64,000 nucleotides of DNA from Atherinomorus stipes (GCA_023101725.1 JALJCO010003053.1:62001-126000), one strand, 5' to 3'; counted from the stretch's first letter, positions 26,496-37,500 are shown. A program made the numbers and translations. Notes: a model not told the origin generated them from the letters alone.

Positions 26496-27915
26496 GTACT
26501 GCCCAAAAAATTAGAATATCCTGAAAAAGTTAATGTATTTCTATAATTCAACTTAAAATATGCAATTTACATATTGTATAGACATTATATGAATCAATAT
26601 ATTTCAAGATTTTATTGGTTTGGATGTTGCTGATTAGAAGTTGCAGCTTAAGAAAACCTCAAATTCAAAAACTCAAAAAATTAGAATACTGCATAAAATC
26701 AATCACAGAAGGGTTTTAAATACAAAAATATCAGGCCTTCTAAAGTAAAATCTTGCATCTGTACTTAGTACTTGGTTGGGGCCCCTTTGATGACTGCCTC
26801 TTCCTGTTCAGCTTTTTCTTGACAATACCCCACAGATTTTCAATGGGGTTCAGGTCAGGTGAGTTTGCGGGCCAATCAAGCAAGGTAATCCCATGGTTAT
26901 TGAACCAGTATTTTGTAGTTTTGGCAGTGTGGGCAGGTGCCAAGTCCTGCTGGAAGATGAAGTCTGCATCCCCATAGCTGGTCCATTGAAGCAAGCATGA
27001 AGTGCTCCAAAATGTCCTGGTAGACGGCTGCATTTATGCTGGACTTGATGAAGCACAGAGGACCAACACCAGCAGCTGACATGGATCCCCAGGTCATCAC
27101 AGACTGGGGAAACTTAACACTGGACGAATGAGATGCAAAACTTGCTCTCATCAGAAAAGAGGACTTTTGACCACTGGGTAACAGACCAGTACTTCTTTTC
27201 TCTAGCCCAGCTAAGGCACTTCTGGTGTTGCTTGCTGTTGAGGAGTGGCTTGACAACAGGAATTCGACATTTGAAGCCCATGTCCAGCATCCGCCTGCAT
27301 GTTGTTTCTCTTGAAGCAGTAATTCCAGCCTTAGTCCATTCCTTATGAAGTTCCCCCACGCTTTTGAAAGGCCCTTTCCTGACCATCTTCTCCAGGCTGT
27401 GATCAGCCCTCCGGCTTGTACACCGTTTTCTTCCACACTTCCTCCTTCCACTTAACTGTCCATTAATGTGCTTTGAGACAGCTCTGAGAACATCCAGCTT
27501 CTTTTGCTATCACTTTTTGTGTCTTTCCCACCTTGTGCAGGGTGTCAATGATGATTTTCTGCACAATGGTCAGATCAGCAGTCTTCCCCATGGTTGTGAA
27601 TTCTTCTAAACCAAGACAGAGACTTTTTAAAGGCTCAGGGCACTTATACAGATGTTTTGGATTACTTATCTGATTAGACTGTGACACTCTGAGCCTACAA
27701 CACTAGAGCTTTTCACAGTATTCTAATTTTTTGAGTTTTTCATTTAGAGGTTTTCTTAGGCTGCAACTTCTAATCAGCAACATCCAAACAAATAAAAGCT
27801 TGAAATATATTGATTCACATGTTATTTGTCTATACAATATGTAAATTGCACCTTTTTAGTTGAATTACAGAAATACGTGAATTTTTTCAGGATATTCTAA
27901 TTTTTTGGGTAGTAC
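26496..27915 (-). mobile_element. Tc1/mariner transposon with long IR/DR ends
   Basis: Inverted repeats of about 200 bp lie at 26496-26691 and 27717-27915. Both begin GTACTRCCCAAAAAATTAGA and share ATTTACATATTGTATAGAC and GGATGTTGCTGATTAGAAGT. Within each repeat the core AAAAAATTAGAATA occurs twice, at the outer and inner ends, which is the IR/DR layout of fish Tc1 elements. The total is 1.4 kb, the usual size. The transposase inside is on the minus strand and broken. The exact TA duplication could not be fixed because the flanks are TA-rich. Confidence 0.9.
26740..27591 (-). pseudogene. Tc1-like transposase, frameshifted
   Basis: This is a broken DDE transposase. Starting from ATG at 27591 (minus strand), MGKTADLTIVQKIIIDTLHK and VIAKEAGCSQSC form the N-terminal helix-turn-helix, then a stop follows. 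Downstream parts lie in other frames: RKGPFKSVGELHKEWTKAGI; FSDESKFC with the first catalytic Asp; QDLAPAHTAKTTKYW with the second Asp; and NSPDLNPIENLWG with the Glu. The spacing between the second Asp and the Glu is 34 residues (DD34E), the Tc1 signature. At least three frame changes separate these blocks, so no active protein can be made. A long frame at 26897-27451 is a different reading of the same debris. Confidence 0.9.
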
Positions 27916-28019
27916 ATGTGTATATAGGTATATCTATATACGTTATATACGTATAGATATATGAGACCTATATATAGGTCTCATAATCTGTATGTGTCAA
28001 AAATTATATAAATTAGGAG

Positions 28020-28045
28020 CTACTCCCAGTTACCTCTCTGAATTG
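28020..28045 (+). repeat. inverted 26 bp copy of LINE segment
   Basis: The 26 bases are the reverse complement of 26459-26484 with one mismatch (TCCCAGTTACCTCTCTGAAT is the core). Together they flank the Tc1 element as an outer inverted repeat, separated from it by TA-rich sequence on the right. Confidence 0.8.
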
Positions 28046-29176
28046 TTGTATAACATGAAAAAAAGGAAGGAAAAAACAGTTATGAAGAAGCATTAATTGT
28101 CACCTAAACATCAGCAAGGTCCTGCTCAAATTAAAAAAGGTTAAAGTTTGAAGATCCTTAATGTAAAGGGGTGAAATCATTAAGCTGGGAACATGCTACA
28201 GTGTGCAGATGTACTGTAGTGTTTACAACACTGGACCCTGGCCCTCAAGCCGACTACACAGATGAACTCGCACTACTCTCACAGTGGGCTGTAGGGTAGA
28301 TAATGACCAATATTTAGCTGGTGAAAGAAGTGTGATAACAGATCACTGCTGAGCCAAGCAGCACCACTGCCAAATTTAACTGCTCCCTGCTGGTTTTGAT
28401 GTGACACAAGCTCTGCATTCATCCACTGTAAATGAGGTGTAAAAAATAAAGCAGTGAGCTCTCATGGCTATATGGCAAAGATAAGAGGCCATCTGTCCAG
28501 TTGGCATACAGAGGTGATATCCAGGTAACTTTTATGTTTAGATGGGAAACAATTCAATAAAAAAGTCCCCCTAAGGAACTGTTATGAGGAACACCAACCT
28601 ACGATGTACTTTCAGAAGTGTGCAGATGGGGAAGAGTAGAGGAAAGGGAAAAATTGTTCTTTCTCAGAGATGGTGGAAATTATCATCAGAAAGCTTGGGT
28701 ATAATCTTTTCTGAATAGAATTCTAATACAATGTGGCACCATGTGATAAATGCCTGAGCTATCAGAAGCAAGCAAGCAGACTTAAGTGGTCTCCTTGGAA
28801 TCAGGCAATATGTTAACCATTAAACAAAGTATAGAGCCAAGCAATCACACATACTATTAATGAGTTTGAATTGTGGACCTGACTGAGATGAAAAATTGGT
28901 TTATAAGATCCATTTTTCACTCAGCTAAACATATATTTCTTATTCTAGTTGGTTGACATATGCAAACAGATCTTGTTGATAAGGATTTATAAAACTGCAT
29001 TTTCTTCTTGTTTGAAAGTAGTTTGTTATGCTTGTATCTAAACAAATAGATTAAGTAGGGTCCACATCATATCTTAATAGTGAAAATTTATTCTCAAAGG
29101 GTGTTATTGTAATTTAATGTGGTGTTTTTAGACAAGCTTTTAACTTGCTGCCATTTTAAGGATGCTAATTTGTTCA

Positions 29177-29451
29177 GTCAGTCAGTCAGTCATTTTCTGT
29201 ACCGCTTATCCAGTTCAGGGTCGCGGGGGTTGCTGGAGCCTATCCCAGCTAATATCAGGCGAGAGGCGGGGTACACCCTGGACAGGTCGCCAGTCTGTCG
29301 CAGGGCCAACACAGAGAGACAGACAACCATTCACGCTCACATTCATACCTAGGGACAATTTAGAGTGATCAATTAACCTAACATGCATGTCTTTGGACTG
29401 TGGGAGGAAGCCGGAGTACCCGGAGAGAACCCACGCATACACGGGGAGAAC
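29177..29451 (+). mobile_element. SINE-like teleost repeat with 15 bp TSD
   Basis: The sequence contains GCGGGGTACACCCTGGACAG, TAACCTAACATGCATGTCTT and GGAGGAAGCCGGAGTACCCG, the hallmark of a very common fish interspersed repeat. It is flanked by identical 15-mers, ATGCTAATTTGTTCA, at 29162-29176 and 29452-29466, which is a target-site duplication of a retroposition event. The usual 3' continuation (CAAACTCCACACAG) is missing; the copy ends exactly where consensus AACATGC overlaps the ATGC of the duplication. Diverged relatives lie at 40807-41105 and 54925-55037. Confidence 0.8.
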
Positions 29452-29582
29452 ATGCTAATTTGTTCATAAATCTTTTTTATGCCAATCTATAAGACTCAGA
29501 CTAGTTGCTATAATATATATATATTTTTTTATCATTTTATGTCTCTAAAAACTAAAAACCTTTTAACCTTGCCTAACCTTAA

Positions 29583-30037
29583 AAGTAGAGTCCGAAGTTT
29601 CCCCCTGAAAATAAACGTTGCACTAGTGCAAGTGAAATCTGTCTCAAACCGCACATTTGGGGCTATACTCACGTGCATTTGTTTTGTTGTGGTCAGGACA
29701 TTTCTGGTGGAGAGTTCTGTTTATATTGCCAGCCAATGGCAGAGCGTAGGGTATGATGCTGTATAAGCTCATGATTGGAGCAGACGCCAGTCACTCAAAC
29801 TCTCGAAGGAAAAAAATTAAACAAACAAACAAAAAAAAAAAACGGCGGATGCACCGAAGAAAAGGTAAGAACTTTAGACAATGCAAGTTGGCTTTTACCC
29901 GCTTCTGAGCTGTGAAGGAGAGGCTTGAAGCTGAATAGGCTGAAAAACGAGGCGGCCATTAGCCTGAAAGGGAGGGGCACTCAGTTTGAATACTGTTGTT
30001 TGCAAACAGAACAGTGGGGGGACTTCGGACTCTACCT
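29583..30037 (-). mobile_element. TTAA-flanked MITE, family A copy 1 (inverted)
   Basis: The ends are AAGTAGAGTCCGAAGTTTCC and, read inward from the right, AGGTAGAGTCCGAAGTCCCC. TTAA lies outside both (29579-29582 and 30038-30041). The interior (GCTCATGATTGGAGCAGACG, CCTGAAAGGGAGGGGCACTC) is the reverse complement of copies 2 and 3. It is 455 bp and non-coding. Confidence 0.8.
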
Positions 30038-30193
30038 TTAACTCCTCCAAGAACAAAGGGCCTGTTGTCCATCCTAACGTCTATGACAATGTGGATGAAA
30101 AATTATTATTTACTTCCATTCTGTGAAAAATGTGTAGCCTACGGCTTATAAAAGATTGTATTTCATGTCAAACTATAATTTTGCTAACCTTAA

Positions 30194-30632
30194 AGGAGTG
30201 ATGACATAGCAGTTAAAAACTAGTTTATGTTGTTGGCATTACTGCATATGTAAATACTCCAAAGAAAAAAAACGGCATTTTTTACAGCGGAGTATTGTTT
30301 TGAAACGCCAGACCTCACTTCCTCAGTAATACAGTTGGGTCCGGTGATGATATGGACGGTGCATAGACCGTTAGGAGAGAAAGAGAGGGGGGCGCTGTTT
30401 ACTTGATAGTGTGCTCTTATTGGAGCAATTAAATTACGTAGAATGATAGAACTATGTAGAATGATAGCCTGCTGTCTGATTCAACTGTTTCTGAGCAGAG
30501 AGACAAAGCTGACAGACCATAAACAGGAACTTTGATTCTCACTCTGGACATTCACATGGCCTCATCAGTGCACAACAGATCATATTATACACCCAAAACC
30601 CCAGAAAAGTGAAATTTGAAGTCATGGCACCT
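30194..30632. mobile_element. TTAA-flanked element, family B
   Basis: The left end is AGGAGTGATGACATAGCAG, and the right end read inward is AGGTGCCATGACTTCAAATT. TTAA flanks it at 30190-30193 and 30633-30636. The right-hand TTAA is also the left flank of the next element. It is 439 bp and non-coding. Confidence 0.65.
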
Positions 30633-30636
30633 TTAA

Positions 30637-31119
30637 AGGTACAGTCTGGAGTCCCTCCATGTTTCTGTTTGTAAACAACACAATTCAAACTGAGCGCTCC
30701 TCCCCTCGGGCTAATGGCCGCCTCATTCCTCAGCCAATTCAGCTTCAAGACTCTCCTTCGGAGCTTGGAAGCGGGTAAAAGCCAAACCAATATTAACCCT
30801 GGTTTTCGCCGTTTTTGTTTTTCTTATTTTTTCCTTCGAGAGTTCAGTTGACTGGCATTTGCTCCAATCATGAACTTCCCACACAGCGTCATGCCCTTAG
30901 TTCTGTCATTGGCTGGTGATATAAACAGAAATCTCCACCCAGAACACATCCTGAACAGATGAAAACAAAGGGAAAAAGCAAATTACAAACAGGGGGAGAG
31001 GGAGTTGCATTCAAATTCACCACCATCTGAGAGTGGAAGCCCAAAGTCACGGATTGAGAAAGATTTCCCTTGCACAAGTCTAACTTTTATTTTTAGCTGA
31101 GAAACTCCAGACTTTACCT
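30637..31119 (+). mobile_element. TTAA-flanked MITE, family A copy 2 (complete)
   Basis: The left end is AGGTACAGTCTGGAGTCCCT, and the right end read inward is AGGTAAAGTCTGGAGTTTCT. It is the uninterrupted reference for copy 3: CAAACTGAGCGCTCCTCCCC here corresponds to the point where copy 3 is split. It shares TTAA with its neighbour on each side (30633-30636 and 31120-31123). Confidence 0.8.
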
Positions 31120-33261
31120 TTAAAGATAGAGTCAGGTGTTCCTCCCCATTTCTGTTTGTCAACACTATTCAAACCAAAGCTGGATTTATACTCCCGCGTC
31201 GTCTGCGTAACTGCCGTAGCCTCCGCATATGCTCTGCGTAGATCCGCGGAGGCCTGACGCGCACCTCTCCAGCCCTCATATTATGTTAGGGGTCGATTTA
31301 ACCAGTTTCAGTTTTTGTGTTGAAAAAATTACTAGTAATCCTTTATTTTTCCTCATGAAATTTTGTGACTTTTCCTCATTTGGGGTCAAAAACTGATGTG
31401 TAAATTTTGGACACTGATGAGATCTGAAGTGTCTCTGCAGAGTTTGTATACAAAGATGATGTTAAGGGTCATTTTGACCCGGACTCTTTAATATACGTAA
31501 GAACACGTTCAGATCAAACATAAACAGGTCACTTTGATGTAATTTATTTTGATTTCATAATTAATTATATTGTCATTACATCTGAATAGACATTTAGACC
31601 CAGAGAGCCAGGTGCAGTTAGGGTAGAAAGTTTCTCTACCTGGTTCTTGTCACCGTTCTCATGTCATCTCTTTGAGAACACACTAAAAATCATGAGCTCC
31701 AGAAGGTTCACAGCTGAAGAAGCTTCATCACAGATTTAACCGGGCTAGTGATGAAGGAGAACAGATTACAGAGACATAGATTCTTTCAGAACCTGAGAAC
31801 AATATTACTGACGATCCAGATTGTAATTTCGTATTTCTTATGATGAGGGAGATTCAAGGGAGGAGTCTGAAATCAACTAAGAATGGAATGCTGGCAAAAT
31901 TCTACCATTGTCATTTTTTCTGGAAGAACTGAGCGAAGCACTTGTCTCTCCCAAGATCCAGAGGTGAGCCAGGTAAGCTCGATCCCCAGCAGCTGTAGCT
32001 TTCATTGAAAAAGCCAAGTTTGTGCCATCCAATTGTGACAGTTGACGGTCAGTGGCGTCGCCATCCGATTTTCCCGGGACTTCAGCCCCGGATGTTTTGA
32101 ATCTAGCCACGGGTATGAATTTACTGTTTAAAAACCTTTTCCTGATTAAAAAAATCCGATGAAAATCCAAGTGAGCCAGCTTTCTACCAGTACTTGAACG
32201 CACCATAAATGCGCGAAGGTCCAGCCTAGCTTCCGTTGGTGTGGTGTGTGAGCGAGCGTGTGTGTGTGAAGTCCGAGGTCCGATTAGCCCCCCATCTCTG
32301 ATGTCAGACGAAGCTAAAGTAAGTTTGTCAGCTCCGTGTGCGCATGTGTAGAGGAGAGCAGCAGTCAAATTAAAGTATCAGCATGATGAGAGCAGAGATG
32401 GACAGAAATTATGAGAGAAAGCAGCAGATACAACTCAACAGCTTTTCAGCAAGAAAGTAAAAGGTAAGATATCAGAGTGGTGACTCTTTTTTTTCTCCTT
32501 AAAAACAATATGAAAAAGTCAACATGAAACTCCCCAACATAAAAAACGAGCAGAGTTGGCAGCAACTCCTTTCCCAGCTTCTGTTCAATTTTGGCTTAAA
32601 GGGCAGTTCCACTCAAATTATTTTGTACTGACAACATCAGGTCATCAATAGCAGGTCCTGTGTAACGTAGACTTTACAAACCTGGACTCAGATGTTCTTT
32701 AGGGACTGTAGGTTAATTAAATCACTGTTTCTGATTTGTGAAACCTATAAATGACTAAATGAGGAGAAAATGAGAACTAATGAGGAGAAGAAAACAAATG
32801 AGTAGGAGAAAAGCAGAACAAGTGATGAGGATAAGAGAACAAATAGGAGAGAAGAGAACAAATTAGGAAGTAAAAGAAGAGCAAATAATGAGATAAGAGC
32901 AGGTGAGAAGAGAACATGTGATGATGAGGAGGGTCATGTGATGAGTCAAAGAGAACACAAAAGGTGAATAGGCCTACTGTAAGAACTGTTATGCATGAGT
33001 GCAACGCATGTGTTTTAGCAACATAGTGGTCAACATTTCATTGTTGATTTTGTGGTTAATTTTTTTTTTTAATTAAAATGACAATTTATACACTCCATTA
33101 TGTCTATTATTGCCTTCTAAAACACATTTTTGTAGTGAAAGACTAGAGAAAAGCTGGTCTAATTTTTTCAAATTTACACCTGGTGCAACTCCGGGCCCTG
33201 TTGACGGTCATGTCACTATGCCTCCAATTGATCATGCGCCCTGTGTACTTAGCCACAGGGA

Positions 33262-34012
33262 TATCTCTTTGGCTGAATGGTTAGCATGCATGGCTCTTAA
33301 GGCCTTTACACACCTACTCCAAATATTTCTTCCGGAAGATTTGAACGGCAAAAACTTGAATCAAATTAATATCAAGTCAATGGGAGCGTTCACATCAGTG
33401 ACAAAATTTCGTCTTGCAATTTTGCTGCATTTATTTTTTCGAACTGAGGTCGATTTTCTTAATATTCGCATCCGACAGATACACAATCCACCAATCAGAG
33501 AAGGCGCTCTGACGTCACAGAGCTGGTCGCAAGCAAAAAGAGAAAGGAAAAAGAGAGAAGTGTTGCTTGGTCGCTGTTACTGTATCATTGTGGCTCAGGT
33601 GTTATCACCTTTGTGTCACAGCACTCTCGTTTGGCAAACGGGGGTTTGGGGGTGTCACAGCTGAAGTAACAGTTTTTTCCCTGCATTTTGTGGCCATTTC
33701 AGGTTACTAGCTACATGTGTTCTATTCAAAATCCCCATCTGGCATCTCCACGGTGAGATAAGCTGTTTTCAGCATCCTGAAGTTTACCTGCAGCCGCCTC
33801 TCCCTCCATCACTGCTGCATGTGCTCACGTTCCTCTGGAATAACAGACGCCAGTTTGTTTTTGCATCTTCGTAATTTCGCGTCGGAGCAGGTGTGTATAG
33901 ACAAATGCGCCAATATTTCTCCTCCGAACTATTTACAATTTCATGCCGTTTATTCGCATTGGTCCCGGTGTGAAAAGGCCTTTACTCAGGAGATTAGGGT
34001 TCAAACTGTGCC
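33262..34012 (+). repeat. fourth-level: tRNA-like (SINE?) sequence, split
   Basis: Once the insertion at 33300-33981 is removed, the sequence reads TTTGGCTGAATGGTTAGCAT, GCATGGCTCTTA, then CTCAGGAGATTAGGGTTCAA. It has a perfect A-box (TGGCTGAATGG) and a B-box-like GGTTCAAAC about 35 bp later, as in tRNA genes and tRNA-derived SINEs. The anticodon stem does not pair convincingly, and the inserted DNA separates the two promoter boxes by more than 700 bp, so it is not a working tRNA gene. Confidence 0.5.
33300..33981. mobile_element. fifth-level insertion: MITE with TTA duplication
   Basis: The ends are inverted repeats: AGGCCTTTACACACC on the left and AGGCCTTTTCACACCGGGAC read inward from the right. 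Direct TTA lies outside both (33297-33299 and 33982-33984), pointing to the PIF/Harbinger group. It is 682 bp. The long frame across it (33110-33664) crosses its left border and is not a gene. Confidence 0.75.
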
Positions 34013-34211
34013 AAGGGCAAGACTTAAGAAGAAGAAAAATACACAGCAACAGATGGAGAAAAGTGCATCAAAATAACTGACATGTTTGTCAGTCAGGGAG
34101 CAGGTGAGATATAAATACACTAGTGGTGAAAACTGACAATAGATGAACACCCATCCATCCAGCTAGCTTAATGATGAGCTAAAACCTGCTTCATTAAAAA
34201 AAAACAAAAAA

Positions 34212-34213
<2 letters not shown>

Positions 34214-34243
<30 letters not shown>
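34214..34243. repeat. (AT)n microsatellite
   Basis: About 15 AT units lie inside the piggyBac-like insertion. Confidence 0.9.
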
Positions 34244-34248
<5 letters not shown>

Positions 34249-34450
34249 AAGGATAGCATAGGGTTAATTATATAGATGTAAGATAATATATGATTATGAA
34301 TATTGAAATCCTTGTATATTTCATTGATTTAACCTCTATTTAAGCTGGTAAAAAAAAAAATGAGATCAAGAAAATATTAACATTGCCAATGCATATAAAA
34401 TGGTCAGGTTCTGAATCCGAAAGTCTGTGAAATTATGGGTGGCTTTTGGA

Positions 34451-34541
34451 TTTATTTATTTATTTATTTATTTATTTATTCATTCATTCATTCATTCATT
34501 CATTCATTCATTCATTCATTCATTTATGTATTTATTTATTT
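34451..34541. repeat. (TTTA)n-(TTCA)n microsatellite
   Basis: A compound tetranucleotide array: TTTA units pass into a long TTCA block and back to TTTA. Short hydrophobic frames read from it are artefacts. Confidence 0.95.
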
Positions 34542-37500
34542 TTAACAAAGATGGAGAAGGGAACAATATCAGTACTGTCAGCAGCACTATTGCTGCAAGA
34601 GCTCCTGCGGTTACAGCAGTGGTGGACAGCAGCAGCAGTGAAGAATCACAGCAAAAACCTGCAGGTATAATTTAAGTACAAACCAAACATGCTGGTGATA
34701 GTTTTTGGATAATTAATAGAACAACCTGTGAGATTATAAATAGGCTGAGTAACAAGTTTAGGTGGATAATGGTGTAATTTTATTTGATTTACAATATGGT
34801 TAATTGTGCAGACTGCAGGTTTAACCATATTGTAGTTTATTAAGTAGAATTTCAGTTTATGTTATTTGCATGCAGGTTGTTGCAGCACAACAAATGTTTA
34901 TTTTGTAAGGGAAAGAAACAAAAAGCTTTGTGTGGCCACATGTGGAGCCTTTGTTTTATTATTTTACAGTTTTACATCAGTAGGCACCCAGACAAATTCA
35001 CTATTAGGGTTTTGCGTTAATTTGGGGGTGGTGGCCTGGGATGGTATCAAATTCCCAGCCTGAATTATTGTCCCATTCCGCCCCTGGATACAGGTGTAAA
35101 GAAATGAAAGATGCCAGGTCTGTCCCTCCCAAGAGGACAATAATGCAAACACCGTTTGCGCGAAATGCAAAATTTAAATTGACAGAAAGCACAAAGTTAT
35201 ATTTGGTCCATCATATGGAGAACACTGAAAATGCTTAACATCAATAATCTCAGCAAATGGGGTAAGTTAATAAGAAATGACGATGAAGAAAGAGCAACTC
35301 AATCTAAATAGTCATTAAAAATAGTTTTGTAATTAAAAATTGTACTGTCTGTCTCTTTTATATATGTTTATCTAATCAAAAATACATTTGTTGATTATTA
35401 TAACCTAGTTTTTTGACTGTTCTGAATGGATTTACACAGTATGGGTCAAAATGACCTGCAACATGATCAATGTAATTTTTTTTCAACATAATATGAGGGC
35501 TAGACCCGACGTGCATCCCAGCTACGTTAACGCAGAGACGCAGGAGAACTCACTGGTGATTGGTCAGTGTGTTAAAGTGCTTGGGTTTTGTAGCTGAATG
35601 AATGAATGCATGTTGCTGTTACTGTTGCTCTTAAAGAAGAAATAAATGCTGCAGCTGTAGCAAACCATAGAGGTGAAAAAAGCCCCGTTGTCGCCTGCCG
35701 TTCTGGAAAAAAAACTGCAGCATGACGCCGTAACCCTACGCTCAAGTAAAAGCACACACTGCCTCTGCATCAGGTACGGAGACCCGACTGGATGCAGATG
35801 CCACGCCACTTTACATCCAGCTTAAGCGCCCCTCCCCTCGGGCTAATGGCTGTATGTCTCTTCAACCTATTCAGCTTCAAGCCTCTCTTTCAGACCTCAG
35901 AAGCAGGTGAAAGCCAAACCAATATTAACCCTGGTTTTCCAATGTGCACTATCTAAGCTCTTACTACTTCCTTTTCTTCGCTGCGTCTGCTGTTTTTTCC
36001 ATTTTTCGAGTGATTGGCGTCTGCTCCAATCATGAGCTTATCCCCACACAGTGTCATGCCCGTAGCTCTGTCATTGGCTGGCAATATACAGAAATCTCCG
36101 CACGGAGCACACCAGAACAAAGGGAAAAAGCAAATTACAGACAGGGGGAGAGGGAGTCACAAACAAAGTCACCACCACACAAAAGTAGCGGCCTGAAGGC
36201 GCGGCTTGAGACAGATTTCACTTCCACAAGTATAGCGTTAATTTTCGGGGGGGACACTCCGGACTCTACCTTTAACTATTGTGCTGTTGCCTAAATGTAG
36301 CCAAACTTGGAGAGCTTTTACTGCTGCTGTAAAATGGTAAAACTGTAGACGTAAGAATTATGTCCAACTCTGTATTTTATTTTGTCAAAATAGCACCTGT
36401 AGATTTAAACAAAATGAAGTCATAATAAGAATAAACAGGGGTTAAAAAAGTAAGTATGATGCCATTTACTGTTTGACATGTGTTTGCTAATTTCAGTTTC
36501 CTGTGGACGTCTGAATCTATCTTTAAATCACTGATACAGGCATGACTTGCACTTTTCTGCACAGAGGTTACTTATGTAAAATTATGTAACTATAGTATTT
36601 GTATTTTGTACATATTTCTCTCAACTCGCACTTTAAAATACTGCGTGTTGTAATGGGTCAAGAATCTGGCAAATTCCCCTAAGAGTCCTTCCTTCTTGTC
36701 TCAGGCATGTTGAGAACCATTTTCACACAAAGCGAATTACATCTCTCCAGATTGGGGGCACAAGATGGCTGCACATGTGGCTGTGCATACAGGGCACGCC
36801 AGCCACTCCAGCTCTCTGTAAGCTGCTACTTATCTGCCACTATGGCTCTCTACTGTGGTAATTTATACAGTACACAGAGATGGAGATGGGGACACCACAC
36901 AAAAAAAGATAATCCTATTCATTTTTTAGGTGACTTGTGATCCTCATTGTCTCACTTACTGTTCCAAAGCTCTCTGATTTTCTGTTTCATAACCATTTCT
37001 CTCTCATCTTTCTTTTTTTATTCTCCTCAGCAAAGGATAAGCGAGTGATGCTCTGTTTGTTGTTGGCAGTTGGTAATGAAATCAACGATGCCCAAGAGAT
37101 TACATGTTGTGGCATGCCAGTCCCAAATGGCTTCAGGAGTAAACGACAGTGGGATGCTGCAGGCCCACCCCTTTACATCTTTAATTAACACTTGGCAATT
37201 AAACATGGCTCTTTGGAGAATAGTTAATAAGAGGCCCAAAGCTGATTATTTGGGGGGCTAAGAGGCTCTGGAGATCTTGTGTTCCTCTACTTCAGTCCCC
37301 CAATCAAGACCTTTAGAAATACAGGAAACAATCATCAGTGGGTGAATATTTAGAGTTGCTTCATAGAGATGTCCAAGGGAAGGGAAGGAGAATTTGACAG
37401 CATGTAAAACATCTAGTTTTAGTGTGGGTTTTTAGTAGTTAGGCTGGACATTTACCTGGTCATCACTTTTTTATTTCATTCTGAAGGCTTTAAAACATCT

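Larger units (their letters stand above)
31271..35501 (+). mobile_element. third-level insertion: piggyBac-like element, degraded
   Basis: Perfect 17 bp inverted ends AGCCCTCATATTATGTT lie at 31271-31287 and 35485-35501. Inverted subterminal motifs GGTCATTTTGACCC lie at 31467-31480 and 35443-35456. A frame from ATG at 31692 reads MSSRRFTAEEASSQI, then after a frame change SDEGEQITET, which resembles the acidic N-terminus of fish piggyBac transposases. Near the right end, TVCAKCK at 35151-35171 resembles the cysteine-rich C-terminus. No catalytic core is recognisable in between and TTAA is not at the edges, so assignment to piggyBac is tentative. The interior also holds AT and TTTA/TTCA microsatellites. 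Confidence 0.5.
31177..35823. mobile_element. second-level insertion: MITE with AAGCTGGAT ends
   Basis: The left end is AAGCTGGATTTATACTCCCG, and the right end read inward is AAGCTGGATGTAAAGTGGCG. Its own sequence is 31177-31270 plus 35502-35823 (about 416 bp, rich in ACGCAGAGACGCAGG-type motifs). This style of terminus is familiar from fish non-autonomous elements. No clear target duplication beyond a few bases could be set. Confidence 0.6.
31124..36271 (+). mobile_element. TTAA-flanked MITE, family A copy 3, split by 4.6 kb
   Basis: Bases 31124-31176 match the left 55 bp of copy 2 (up to ATTCAAACC). Bases 35824-36271 match the rest, starting at GCGCCCCTCCCCTCGGGCTA and ending GGACACTCCGGACTCTACCT. 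TTAA lies at 31120-31123 and 36272-36275. The 4647 bp in between is a later insertion that itself holds further insertions. Confidence 0.85.

Noticed and set aside
26897..27451. 184-codon minus-strand frame in the Tc1 element
   Set aside because: Most of it is an out-of-frame reading of transposase debris; only short parts match the true frame because of indels.
31877..32368. 163-codon minus-strand frame in the piggyBac-like insertion
   Set aside because: It is on the strand opposite to the transposase remnants, with no recognisable motif; treated as chance.
33110..33664. 184-codon open frame on the plus strand
   Set aside because: It crosses the left border of the MITE at 33300 and reads half of a tRNA-like sequence; no domain is recognisable.
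34427..34675. Hydrophobic frames around 34450-34540
   Set aside because: They are a translation of the TTTA/TTCA microsatellite, followed by a short Ser-rich stretch I could not link to any protein.
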